A DNA stretch of 64,000 nt from Paucibacter aquatile (GTDB lineage: Bacteria > Pseudomonadota > Gammaproteobacteria > Burkholderiales > Burkholderiaceae_C): contig NZ_POSP01000003.1 of the NCBI RefSeq assembly GCF_002885975.1, positions 1,922,001 to 1,986,000 of the forward strand. The letters are read 5' to 3'. Of the stretch, positions 35,946 through 46,712 are shown in pieces. The translations under genes were made by a program, and so were the position numbers. Numbering within the stretch: the stretch's first letter is position 1; each line of letters begins with the position of its first letter. A model generated the notes under the pieces. The model made no database searches, was not told the DNA's origin, and worked only from the letters and a program-made list of their open reading frames with translations.

Positions 35946-36286
35946 GGCAACTAGCAAGGGCAAGTCGGACTGAGACGCCCAGGGTGAAAAAATCACGCGC
36001 TGGTGCAACTGGAAGGCATCAACGCCCACCAAGCAGGCGATCGTTGGCGGGATGCGTAGTTTGAGCTTCGTCACCGCCCTCGGCGTCGCGGCCATTCAGC
36101 ATGGGGCACAAGCCGCGCCCCGACCACCGGCGTATTGCTGGCAAACATCCCACATGCGACACATGTCGCCAATTTGGCTAGGCCGCGCTCCTGGCCTCTG
36201 CGCCTGGGGCTAGACTGACCCAAGCCCGGTCCGCGAACCACAGGTGCGGCATCACAAACCGGGCATGCCGACAGGGAGTACGGTCC
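35946..36286. promoter_or_regulatory. Upstream region of the c-di-GMP gene with a GCGACA/TGTCGC dyad
   Basis: A GCGACACATGTCGC dyad lies at 36156-36169 and a -10-like TAGACT follows near 36213. The dyad may be an operator, but no consensus is known to me. No other gene is supported in this stretch. Confidence 0.3.
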
Positions 36287-39200
36287 ATGAAAGCTGCCGC
36301 GCGTTTCGAACACCGCGCCCTGCTCACATTTGCGGCAGGCACCCTGGTCTTGGTGGGATTAATGGTAAGCGCTTGGTGGCTTGCGGATCAGACGGCTCTT
36401 GCAGTCCAAGAGGTGGGTCACACCCATGCGGTGCTGGCCGATCTGGCCGGCGTGCGAGCAGAGACCGCCCAGGTAGAGTTGCACACCTTGGGATTTCGCA
36501 CCAGCGGCGATCCGGGTCGGCTGCAAGAGCGCGATCAAGCTCTGGCGCGCCGCGAAGTCTTGCTGGAACGACTGCGTGCGAGTACGTCCGACACCCCTAC
36601 CCAGCATGCGCGCTGGCAGCGGCTGCGCGAACTGGTGAACGAACGCATCGCCCTGTCGCGCCAAATTGAAGCGCGCATGAAGCAGGAGGGGCCGGCGGCT
36701 GCCCAGGCCTTGGTCGCAGGCTCCAGCCTGGCCGAGACCCGGCGCAGGGCCGAGCGGCTGCTGGCCGATATGGAATCGGGCGAGCGAGTGCTACTGCCCG
36801 AACGAGAGCAAGCCCGCGATCGCTTGCGCGCACGCGGTTTTGTGGCCACTGTCCTTCTGGGCCTGGCCTTACTTGGCCTGCTTGCCAGCTGCTTTCAAAC
36901 GCTGCGCCGCCGTCTGCAAGATCAGGAAGACCATCGTCAAAGCTTGGCCGACAGCGAGGAACAACTGGCCTGTCTGTGGCAGTCAATGGCTGATGCAGTA
37001 TTGGCCACTGATACCGAGGGTCGCATCACGCGCATGAACGCCGAGGCCGAGCGCCTGTGCGGCTGGCCAGAGGCAGAGGCGCTGCGCCGCCCGGTGCGCG
37101 AGCTGCTGCCGCTGATCGAAGAAGCCAGCCGCCAACCGATGGAACTGCCCCTGGCCCTGGTGATGACCGGGGGCGGCACGCAGACTATGGGCCAGGCGCC
37201 GCTGCTGTGCCCGCGCACAGGCGGCGAACGGCCGGTCAGCCTGAACCTGACACCCATCCGTGACAGCAACGGCCGCGTGCGCGGTCTGATCGTGATCTTG
37301 CGAGAGGACCAAAGGGAGCGCCTGGCACGACAGCAAGAACTGATCCACCGAGCCGAGCTGGAGCGCCAGGCTCTGGAGCGAGCCCAGCGCCTGCACGACA
37401 GCGAGCAGCATCTGCGCAGCATCCTGGGCCATGTGCCGGCGCTGATCGCCTTCATCGACACGGAGCTTCGTTTCGTCTACGCCAACAAGCGCTACTGTGA
37501 GAGCTTCGCCCCCGATCTGGACGAGCTGGCCGGATTGGAGCTCAAGGCCGTGCTGGGCGAGGCGGGTTTCGCCAGCGTCGCGCCCCTGGTCCAGCGCGCA
37601 CTGCTGGGCGCGGCACAAGAGCTCGATTGGCAGCCCAGCCCCGAGCGCTGGCAGGCCTTGCGCTACCTGCCGCGCTTCAACGAGCAAGGCCGTGTCGATG
37701 GCTGCTATGTGCTGGGCGTTGACATCACCGAGCGCCATGAGGCCCGCCAAGCCTTGCTGTACAGCCAGCAACAGCTGGCCCGGGTGATCGAGGGCTCGGA
37801 CCAGGGCTACTGGGAATGGGATTTGCGCAGCAACCATTTCCAGGTCAGTGCACGCTGGGAGACCATGCTGGGCTACCAGCGCGGTGAGATGCAGGTGGCC
37901 CCCGAAAACTGGTCCCAACTGGTTCACCCCGAGGACCTGCCGCGCGCACTCGAATCGATCCAGCGCCACCTGAACGGCGAGATTGCCACCCACGAGTTCG
38001 AGATTCGAGTGCGCACCAAAGCCGGCGAATGGCACTGGATCCTGACCCGCGGCGGCGTGGTCCAGCGCGGCGCCGACGGCACGCCTTGGATCATGTCCGG
38101 CACCCACACCGACATCCATGAGCGCAAGCTTCTGGAGCTGGCGCAGCGCGAGGCGCGCGTGGTGTTCGAGAACTGCTACGAGGGCATCATGGTGACCCAG
38201 GCCGACGGCCTGATCACCAAGGTCAATCCGGCCTTCAGCCGCATCACCGGCTACAGCCAGGAGGAGGTGCTCGGCCAGTCACCGCGGGTGCTGTCTTCGG
38301 GTCGGCATGAGGCGAGCTTTTTCCAGGACTTCTGGCAATCGCTGAAGGAACAGGACTTCTGGCGCGGCGAGATCTGGAACCGCCGCAAGGACGGCGACCT
38401 GTTCGCGGCCTTGCAATCGGTCTCGGTCGTACGCGACCGCCAGGGACGCGTCAGCGACTATGTCAGCGTCTTCACCGACATCAGCCAGCTCAAGGCCCAC
38501 GAAGCCGAGCTGAACCGGGTGGCCAATTTCGACCCCCTGACCCTGCTGCCCAACCGCCGCCTGCTGTCCGACCGGCTCAATCAGGCCATCCACCGCGCTG
38601 ACCGCAGCGGCCGCATGACGGCCGTGTGCTTCCTGGATCTCGATGGCTTCAAGGCCATCAACGACCAGCATGGCCATGCCGCCGGCGACGAGCTGCTGAT
38701 CGGCGTGGCCCACAACCTCAAGCAGGTGCTGCGGGTCGATGACACCCTGGCCCGGCTCGGTGGCGATGAGTTCGTCATCCTCTTGACCGAGCTGGACAGC
38801 CCCGAGGAATGCGCCCTGGTGCTGGAGCGCCTGCTGCGCTCGGTGCAGGCGCCGGTGTCGGTAGAGGGCCGTGAGCTCAGCATCTCGGCCAGCGTCGGTG
38901 TCAGCCTCTATCCTCTGGACCACGCCGATCCGGACACCTTGATGCGCCATGCGGATCAGGCCATGTACCTGGCCAAACAAACCGGGAGAAATCGCTACCA
39001 GCTCTTCGACACCGAGATCGACCGCGCTGCCCGCCAACACCGCGAGCAACTGGCCCGCCTGCAACAGGCTTTGCAGCAAGACGAGTTCTGTCTGTTCTAC
39101 CAACCCAAGGTCGATCTGCGCCACGGCGCGGTGGTGGGCGTGGAGGCCCTGCTTCGCTGGCAGCACCCTGAGCGCGGCCTGTTGCCGCCGGGCGAGTTCC

Positions 39201-39838
39201 TGGGCCAGGTGCATGGTGGCGAGTTGGAGCGCCCGCTGGGCGAATGGGTCATGGAGGCGGCCCTGAATCAGCTCGAAACCTGGGCAAACCAGGGCATGGA
39301 CCTGCCCATCAGCATCAATATCAGCGCCACCCACCTGCTGCAGCCGGGCTTCAGCGAGCATCTGGCGGACAGCCTGGCGCGCCACCCGCGGGTTGCGCCG
39401 ACACGGCTGGAGCTGGAGGTGCTGGAAACGTCGGCCCTGGGCGAGATGCAACAGGCGGTGGCGGTGCTGGAGCGCTGCATGGCCTTGGGCGTGCAGTTCG
39501 CGCTCGACGACTTCGGCACCGGCTACTCCTCCCTCACCTACCTGCGCAAGCTGCCCGTGGCCACGCTCAAGATCGACCAGAGCTTTGTGCGCGACATGCT
39601 GGTCGACCCCGACGACCTCAGCATCGTCAAGGGCGTGATCGAACTGGCGCACGCCTTCCACCGCGAGGTGATCGCCGAAGGCGTGGAAAGCCTGGAGCAT
39701 GGCGCCCGCCTGCACGCCATGGGCTGCCACCAGGTCCAGGGCTACGGCATCGCCCGGCCCATGCCGGCCGAGGCGCTGCCGGCCTGGCGCGCGCAGTGGC
39801 AGGCCGGGCAGGCCTGGTTGCACCTGGACACAGACTGA
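36287..39838 (+). CDS. CHASE3-like/PAS/GGDEF/EAL bifunctional c-di-GMP enzyme
   Basis: The 1183-residue membrane protein has a first membrane segment (residues about 14-32), an extracytoplasmic helical CHASE3-like sensor (about 35-180), a second membrane segment (VATVLLGLALLGLLASC), then about four PAS/PAC units. A GGDEF domain follows with intact RLGGDEFVILL and an RxxD inhibitory site (RVDD, five residues before GGDEF), and then an EAL domain (GVEALLRWQHPERG, DDFGTGYSSLTYLRKLP, KIDQSFV, EVIAEGVES). All motifs needed for both diguanylate cyclase and phosphodiesterase activity are present. AGGGAG precedes the ATG at 36287. It probably sets motility or biofilm state. Confidence 0.93.
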   Translation: MKAAARFEHRALLTFAAGTLVLVGLMVSAWWLADQTALAVQEVGHTHAVLADLAGVRAETAQVELHTLGFRTSGDPGRLQERDQALARREVLLERLRASTSDTPTQHARWQRLRELVNERIALSRQIEARMKQEGPAAAQALVAGSSLAETRRRAERLLADMESGERVLLPEREQARDRLRARGFVATVLLGLALLGLLASCFQTLRRRLQDQEDHRQSLADSEEQLACLWQSMADAVLATDTEGRITRMNAEAERLCGWPEAEALRRPVRELLPLIEEASRQPMELPLALVMTGGGTQTMGQAPLLCPRTGGERPVSLNLTPIRDSNGRVRGLIVILREDQRERLARQQELIHRAELERQALERAQRLHDSEQHLRSILGHVPALIAFIDTELRFVYANKRYCESFAPDLDELAGLELKAVLGEAGFASVAPLVQRALLGAAQELDWQPSPERWQALRYLPRFNEQGRVDGCYVLGVDITERHEARQALLYSQQQLARVIEGSDQGYWEWDLRSNHFQVSARWETMLGYQRGEMQVAPENWSQLVHPEDLPRALESIQRHLNGEIATHEFEIRVRTKAGEWHWILTRGGVVQRGADGTPWIMSGTHTDIHERKLLELAQREARVVFENCYEGIMVTQADGLITKVNPAFSRITGYSQEEVLGQSPRVLSSGRHEASFFQDFWQSLKEQDFWRGEIWNRRKDGDLFAALQSVSVVRDRQGRVSDYVSVFTDISQLKAHEAELNRVANFDPLTLLPNRRLLSDRLNQAIHRADRSGRMTAVCFLDLDGFKAINDQHGHAAGDELLIGVAHNLKQVLRVDDTLARLGGDEFVILLTELDSPEECALVLERLLRSVQAPVSVEGRELSISASVGVSLYPLDHADPDTLMRHADQAMYLAKQTGRNRYQLFDTEIDRAARQHREQLARLQQALQQDEFCLFYQPKVDLRHGAVVGVEALLRWQHPERGLLPPGEFLGQVHGGELERPLGEWVMEAALNQLETWANQGMDLPISINISATHLLQPGFSEHLADSLARHPRVAPTRLELEVLETSALGEMQQAVAVLERCMALGVQFALDDFGTGYSSLTYLRKLPVATLKIDQSFVRDMLVDPDDLSIVKGVIELAHAFHREVIAEGVESLEHGARLHAMGCHQVQGYGIARPMPAEALPAWRAQWQAGQAWLHLDTD

Positions 39839-39873
39839 GCGGCCCCGCCCCCGCTTTTCTTGCCTCGCCCCCT

Positions 39874-39902
39874 CTTGAAAGCCCGAGGGCCACCCCTATA
39901 AT
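39874..39902 (+). promoter_or_regulatory. groESL heat-shock-type promoter (sigma-32 overlapping sigma-70)
   Basis: CTTGAAA at 39874-39880 and CCCC followed by TATAAT (39893-39902) match the sigma-32 pattern (CTTGAA - about 12-14 - CCCCAT). At the same time TTGAAA/TATAAT with a 16-bp spacer fits sigma-70. The CIRCE operator follows immediately. Confidence 0.75.
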
Positions 39903-39909
39903 CCTCCTG

Positions 39910-39936
39910 CTAGCACTCACCAAGGTCGAGTGCTAA
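39910..39936 (+). promoter_or_regulatory. CIRCE operator (HrcA site)
   Basis: TAGCACTC at 39911-39918, a nine-base spacer, and GAGTGCTA at 39928-39935 match the CIRCE inverted repeat (TTAGCACTC-N9-GAGTGCTAA, one changed base at the left end). HrcA binding here would repress groESL in the absence of heat shock. Confidence 0.92.
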
Positions 39937-40049
39937 CGAACTCCGAAACCGGCCCAGGCCGGTGTGCGAGTTCAGGTTTTACCCCCATGACGGTGTGAAC
40001 GGCCCGGCCGCCACACCCGATCAAGCCCCGAAAATCTCAAGGAGATGTG

Positions 40050-40340
40050 ATGAAACTGCGTCCTCTGCACGATCGCGTGATCGTTAAGCGCCTCGAACAA
40101 GAAACCAAGACCGCTTCGGGCATCGTCATTCCTGACGCCGCTGCTGAGAAGCCGGATCAAGGCGAAGTGCTGGCCGTCGGCGCCGGCAAGCGCAATGACA
40201 AGGGCGACCTGATTGCTCTGAACGTGAAGGTCGGTGACCGCGTTCTGTTCGGCAAGTACTCGGGCCAGACCGTCAAGGTCGACGGCGATGAGCTGCTGGT
40301 GATGCGCGAAGAAGATCTGTTTGCGGTTGTCGAGAAGTAA
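40050..40340 (+). CDS. groES: Co-chaperonin GroES
   Basis: The 96-residue protein is a full-length GroES (MKLRPLHDRVIVKRLEQE, mobile-loop region ETKTASGIVIPDAA, C-terminal LLVMREEDLFAVVE). It forms the seven-fold lid of the GroEL chaperonin in the cytoplasm. The ATG at 40050 follows AAGGAG; GTG at 40047 is in frame but less likely. It is first in the groESL operon, under the CIRCE and heat-shock promoter. Confidence 0.98.
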   Translation: MKLRPLHDRVIVKRLEQETKTASGIVIPDAAAEKPDQGEVLAVGAGKRNDKGDLIALNVKVGDRVLFGKYSGQTVKVDGDELLVMREEDLFAVVEK

Positions 40341-40398
40341 TTCTTCGCCCGACCCGCAACAAGTTCTGACCCTTTTCTAAGAATTCGGAGAAATACAC

Positions 40399-42048
<1,650 letters not shown>

Positions 42049-42093
42049 TGCCTGCCCGGCAGGCCCCAAGGCCTGCCACGCTGACCTCCGAAA

Positions 42094-42119
42094 GGGGCAC
42101 CGCAAGGTGCCCCTTTTTT
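42094..42119 (+). terminator. Rho-independent terminator of groESL
   Basis: GGGGCACC (42094-42101), loop GCAA, GGTGCCCC (42106-42113), then six T. Confidence 0.92.
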
Positions 42120-42273
42120 CATGGCCCGTACATTCCGCACTGGCCCGGCGGCGAACACCCCGCATCTCGAGGGGTCGACGCGGCTGCCGCGTGCCAATCC
42201 GCACACCGGGCCGCGGCGCGCCACAGCCGCTGCTGCCCGGGCGCCACACGCTCGCGCCAGCAGGCCCACTCAC

Positions 42274-42286
42274 GCTGATAATCAGC
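42274..42286. promoter_or_regulatory. GCTGATAATCAGC palindrome with -10-like GATAAT
   Basis: This 13-bp palindrome lies 24 nt before the DUF1631 start and contains GATAAT, a plausible -10 element. The identical 13-mer occurs again before glmU (57912-57924). Confidence 0.4.
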
Positions 42287-42309
42287 GGCAAATCCGGCAC
42301 CCCGCTCGC

Positions 42310-44328
42310 ATGTCCAACGCACCTACCCTGCATTCCCTGCTGACCGAAGCCATGACCCAGGCGCCGGGCCTGAGTCGTCACCTGCTCAACGCCATCCAGG
42401 ACGAATTGGACAGCCGCCCCAAGCACTTCCACCTGCTGGACGGCTGGCGGCGCATGCGCGCGCGCTTCCCCAATGATTTCGAAACCGCCCTGCTGCCCCT
42501 GCTGCAGGCCTCGGCCCGCGGCGAAGACCCGCTGCAGCGCAAGCTGGACGACATCAACTCCCTGAGCCTGGTCGACGACCGCCAGGCCTTGCAGGACGTG
42601 GCCGTGGCCCATGTGATCCACGCCGTGGAAGAGCACGCCCGCGCCGAACTGCACCAGCTCGGCAATGTCTTCGCCGCCCTGCGCGGCACCGCGCGGGCCT
42701 TGAAGAACGAGAACCCGGTGCGCCCGGCCCTGTTTGCCCAGGCCCTGCTGGTGGCCCTGTCCAGCGTCGAGATGGAGCCGCAGGCGCGCTACGAGCTGAT
42801 GCAGGCGGCCTCGCAACCCATGGCCAGCGGCATGCTGCGCGTCTACAGCGCCCTGTGCGCCCAGGTGCGTGCGGCCGACCTCAGCCCCATGGTCGCCAGC
42901 CATGCGGCGCAGCGCAGCAGCCCCGAGTCCGACATGCGCCTGGCCCTGGCGCGGCGCAGCACCCAGCCCGCCACCCTGGACGGCCTGGCCCGCCGCGTGC
43001 ACGAGCACAACAGCCGGCCCATGCCGCTGCCGCCCGCCGGCAGCAGCCCAAGCCAAGCGGCCGCCGCGCCGGTGTTCCGCGCCGGCCCCGGCCCCGATCT
43101 GCTGAGCCGGCTCTACGACCAGATCCTCGCCGACCCGCGCCTGCTGCCGCCGCTCAAGGCCTTGCTGGCCCGACTGCAGGTCGCCGTGGTGCGCCTGGCC
43201 CGCAGCGATGCCAATCTCTTGCACAAGCAGGACCATCCGACCTGGCAGCTGCTCAACCGCGTGGCCGCGCATGGCATGGCCTTCGAGCGCGCCGATGACG
43301 AGCGCCTGCAGAGCTTTCTGCGCATCGTCGAAGGCGAAGTCCAGGGCCTGATCGACGCTGCGCTGCCGAGCGCCGCCCTGTTCCAGCAGGCACTGAGCCG
43401 GGTCGACGCCCACATCAGCAGCCAGGCCCAGCAACGCAGCGAACGCAGCGCGCAGGCCCTGGGTGCGCTCGAGCGCGAATCCATGCGCGAGGCCTGGCTC
43501 AAGCTGCTGCGTGAACAGCTGGCGCAACAGACGGCCGAAGCCCCGCTAGGCCCCAAGCTGCGCCGCTTCCTGGGCACGGCCTGGGCCGAGGTGATCGTGC
43601 AGGCCATGGTGCTGCACGGCCGTGAATCCAGCCAGGCCCTGACCCGCATCGAATGGGTGGACCAGCTGCTGGACAGCCTGCACGACGCGCCCGACGAGCG
43701 CTCGCGCCAGCGTCTGCGCCAGAAGCTGCCCGCCTTGATCGACGGGCTGCGCAGCGGCTGCGATGCCATCGCCCTGCCCGAGGCGCAGCGCGAATCAGTG
43801 CTGCAGGAGTTGATGTTCCAGCATGGCCGCGTGCTGCGCGGCCAGCACGCCCTGCCCGAAGCGGCCAAGGCCATCGAGGCGGCCCAGCGCAGCGCCGGCA
43901 AGCAGGAGCTCAGCCCCGAGGAACTGCTGCAGCGCCTGCTGGTCGAACGCGAATCGCAGATGTCCACGCAATGGGCCCACACCCGGGTCAACCGCGGCCA
44001 CCTGCCCACGGTGCCGGTGCAGCTCTACGACCAGAACGACTCGGCCGAGGCGCGCAGCGCGCTCAGCGCCTGGCTGGACGCCCTGCACATCGGCGGCTGG
44101 TACCACCTGTTCGTGCAAAGCCACTGGCTGACTGCCCAGGTCGCCTGGATCAGCGAGAGCGGGCAGTTCTTCCTCTTCGTCGGCCAGGACCCCGACCAAC
44201 GCCACTCGCTGACCCGCGCGGCCCTGGAACGCCTGCTGACCCATGGCCTGATCACCGCCCTTGATGAAAACAGCCTGGTGCAACGCGCCGTCGATACCTT
44301 GATGCAAGACCTGGACGATGAGGCCTGA
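42310..44328 (+). CDS. DUF1631 family protein
   Basis: The 672-residue protein matches DUF1631 (PF07793), a large helical family of Burkholderiales and gamma-proteobacteria. A PilZ-like section near the C-terminus is suggested by ALSAWLDALHIGGWYHLF... and WISESGQFFLFVGQD. Family function is unknown. The start ATG at 42310 was chosen because MSNAPTLHSLL is the family-like beginning. Its last codons overlap the next gene by 11 bases, so co-translation with the patatin gene is likely. Confidence 0.8.
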   Translation: MSNAPTLHSLLTEAMTQAPGLSRHLLNAIQDELDSRPKHFHLLDGWRRMRARFPNDFETALLPLLQASARGEDPLQRKLDDINSLSLVDDRQALQDVAVAHVIHAVEEHARAELHQLGNVFAALRGTARALKNENPVRPALFAQALLVALSSVEMEPQARYELMQAASQPMASGMLRVYSALCAQVRAADLSPMVASHAAQRSSPESDMRLALARRSTQPATLDGLARRVHEHNSRPMPLPPAGSSPSQAAAAPVFRAGPGPDLLSRLYDQILADPRLLPPLKALLARLQVAVVRLARSDANLLHKQDHPTWQLLNRVAAHGMAFERADDERLQSFLRIVEGEVQGLIDAALPSAALFQQALSRVDAHISSQAQQRSERSAQALGALERESMREAWLKLLREQLAQQTAEAPLGPKLRRFLGTAWAEVIVQAMVLHGRESSQALTRIEWVDQLLDSLHDAPDERSRQRLRQKLPALIDGLRSGCDAIALPEAQRESVLQELMFQHGRVLRGQHALPEAAKAIEAAQRSAGKQELSPEELLQRLLVERESQMSTQWAHTRVNRGHLPTVPVQLYDQNDSAEARSALSAWLDALHIGGWYHLFVQSHWLTAQVAWISESGQFFLFVGQDPDQRHSLTRAALERLLTHGLITALDENSLVQRAVDTLMQDLDDEA

Positions 44329-46567
44329 GGCCCGATCCGGCCTGCTGCTGGCCCTGGCGCTGCTGATCGGCAGCCCGCTTGCCCAAGCCCAGGCACAGAC
44401 CACCGGCCCGGCCGAGCGCCCCCCCATCGGTCTGGTGCTCTCGGGCGGCGGCGCACGCGGCCTGGCCCATGTCGGCGTGCTCAAGGTGCTGGAGCGCGAG
44501 CGCATTCCGGCCGATATGGTGGCCGGCACCTCCATGGGCGCCATCATCGGCGGCCTTTACGCCAGCGGCATGAGTGCGCGCGATCTCGAGCGCGAGCTGC
44601 TGGCCGTCAACTGGGGCACCGTCTTCAACAGCCGGGTCGACCGGCAGCAGCTCTCGCAGCGCCGCAAGGAAGAGGATTTCGAGTTCTCCCCGGCGGTGGA
44701 GGTGGGCATGCGCGATGGCGAGATCCGCCTGCCGCAAGGCACGCTGTCCAGCCGCGGGCTGGAAATCCTGCTGCGCCGCTTCACCCTGCCGGTGCGCAAT
44801 GTGCAGAACTTCGACGATCTGCCCACACCCTTCCGGGCCGTGGCCACCGATCTGGAGACTGGCGCCCAGCTGGTGATGAGCCGGGGCGATCTGGCCCTGG
44901 CCCTGCGCTCCAGCATGAGCGTGCCCGGCGTGTTCGCGCCGACCGAGTGGCAGGAGCGCATCCTGGGTGACGGCGGCCTGGTCAACAACCTGCCGGTCGA
45001 TGTGGCCCGCGGCCTGGGTGCGCAGCGCCTGATCGCCGTCAATGTCGGCACGCCGCTGTCGGGCCGCTCGGCACTCAACTCCCTCGTCGGCGTGACCGGG
45101 CAGATGATCAACATCCTGACCGAACAGAACGTCCAGCGCAGCCTGGCCACGCTGGCGCCGAGCGATCTCTTGATCACGCCGCAGCTAGGCCCGCTGGGCG
45201 CCAGCGATTTCGACAAGACCCGCGAACTGATCGCCGCCGGCGAAGCCGCGGCCGAAGCCATGCTGCCGCGCCTGCGAAGCCTGGCCGTGTCGCCCGAGGC
45301 CTATGCCGAATGGCAGCTGGAGCGCGTACGCCGCAACCAACCCAAGGCCATGCTGGCGGCGGTGAAGTTCGAAGGCAGCAGCATCACCAACCCCGAGCGC
45401 TTCAAGGCGCAGCTGGAATCGGCGCCGGGCCAGATCTTCGACACCGAGCGGGCCGAGCGCGATGCGCGCCTGCTGGCCTCCTCGGGGGACTATGAGCGGG
45501 TCGACTACCACGTCGAGCAGCGCGCCGGCGGCGACGCGCTTGTCTTCACCATGGACGACAAGCACTGGGGCCCGAACTACTTCCGCATCGGCCTGGACCT
45601 CAGCACCGATTTCGACGGCGAGAGCGCCTTCAATCTGCGCATCTCCCACAACCGCCACTGGCTGACCCCGCTGGGCACCGAGTGGCGCAACCAGCTGACC
45701 ATCGGCCAGACGCCGCGCTTCTACAGCGAGATCTACCAGCCACTGAGCTTCCAGCTCGGCCGCTCGAACGACTGGTTTGTCTCCGGCTGGGCCGAACTCG
45801 ATCGCCGCAATTTCACGCTCTACCAGGACACCAGCGATGTCGCCGTGGCGCGGCTGCAGCGCCAGGCCGCGACCTTCGGTGCCGATCTGGGCCAGCCCTG
45901 GGGCCGCCTCGGCGAGCTGCGCTTGGGCTTGCAGCACCAGAACTGGCGGGTGACACCCAAGCTGGCGCCCTTCCTGCTCAACGACAACCGGCTGGACAAG
46001 GTCTGGAGTGAAACCGGCTTGCGCCTAAAGGCGGTGGTGGACCAGCTGGACTTCGCCAACTTCCCGCAGCGCGGCTACCGGGTGCTGTTCGAGGCGATTG
46101 CCGGCCAGCAAAGCGGCGGCAGCGTGCGCCACGCGGCCTTCCACCGCGCCGAGCTGCAAGGCAGCTGGGTGCGCAGCTGGGGCACGCACACGCTCAATCT
46201 GCATGCCCGAACCTTCCTGGCCCGCCAGCCCGAAGACTCGGCGCAAGGGCCGTATTCGCTGGGCGGATTCCAGCAGCTCTCGGGCTACCAGCCCGGCCAG
46301 CTGATCGGCGACACCCTGGTCTTCGGCCGCGCCACCTACTACCGCCGCCTGCGTGAAACGCCGCTGCTGACGCGCGGCTTCTTCTACGGCGGCTCGCTGG
46401 AGATCGGCAATGCCTGGGGGCAGAGCGACAAGGTGTCCAGCAAGGACCTGCGCACGGCCGCCAGCCTCTTCATCGGCGCCGACACCGGCATCGGCCCGCT
46501 CTACCTGGCGGTGGGCATGGCGCCGCAGGGCAGCAAGGCCATCTACCTCTTCATCGGCCGGCCCTGA
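44318..46567 (+). CDS. Patatin-like phospholipase with C-terminal beta-barrel (PlpD-like)
   Basis: The 749-residue product has a signal peptide (LLLALALLIGSPLAQAQA), a patatin domain with GGGARG (43-48), the nucleophile Ser72 in GTSMG and the catalytic Asp218 in DGG, then a POTRA-like linker (FEGSSITNPERFKAQLES) and a BamA/Omp85-type barrel reaching the C-terminus. This is the type Vd autotransporter-like layout, in which the barrel anchors or exports the phospholipase. It overlaps the DUF1631 gene by 11 bp. Confidence 0.88.
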   Translation: MRPEARSGLLLALALLIGSPLAQAQAQTTGPAERPPIGLVLSGGGARGLAHVGVLKVLERERIPADMVAGTSMGAIIGGLYASGMSARDLERELLAVNWGTVFNSRVDRQQLSQRRKEEDFEFSPAVEVGMRDGEIRLPQGTLSSRGLEILLRRFTLPVRNVQNFDDLPTPFRAVATDLETGAQLVMSRGDLALALRSSMSVPGVFAPTEWQERILGDGGLVNNLPVDVARGLGAQRLIAVNVGTPLSGRSALNSLVGVTGQMINILTEQNVQRSLATLAPSDLLITPQLGPLGASDFDKTRELIAAGEAAAEAMLPRLRSLAVSPEAYAEWQLERVRRNQPKAMLAAVKFEGSSITNPERFKAQLESAPGQIFDTERAERDARLLASSGDYERVDYHVEQRAGGDALVFTMDDKHWGPNYFRIGLDLSTDFDGESAFNLRISHNRHWLTPLGTEWRNQLTIGQTPRFYSEIYQPLSFQLGRSNDWFVSGWAELDRRNFTLYQDTSDVAVARLQRQAATFGADLGQPWGRLGELRLGLQHQNWRVTPKLAPFLLNDNRLDKVWSETGLRLKAVVDQLDFANFPQRGYRVLFEAIAGQQSGGSVRHAAFHRAELQGSWVRSWGTHTLNLHARTFLARQPEDSAQGPYSLGGFQQLSGYQPGQLIGDTLVFGRATYYRRLRETPLLTRGFFYGGSLEIGNAWGQSDKVSSKDLRTAASLFIGADTGIGPLYLAVGMAPQGSKAIYLFIGRP

Positions 46568-46629
46568 GCGCTTGCGCGCTGTCTTGCTGCGCCAACGCCA
46601 TGTGGCGTGGGCCGGTGCTCGGAATCCTC

Positions 46630-46646
46630 ACGTACCTCAAGTACGT
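46630..46646. repeat. ACGTAC/GTACGT hairpin in intergenic element
   Basis: ACGTAC (46630-46635) and GTACGT (46641-46646) form a stem with loop CTCAA, flanked by a GGAA...TTCC outer arm. The 145-bp gap between the patatin and engB genes resembles an interspersed repeat I have seen in related genomes, but copy number cannot be checked here. Confidence 0.4.
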
Positions 46647-46712
46647 TCCGGTTCCTGCGCGCCGTCCGCCTTGCCTGACGGCGGCTCGCAACAGACAGCA
46701 GGCCAGCGCCGA

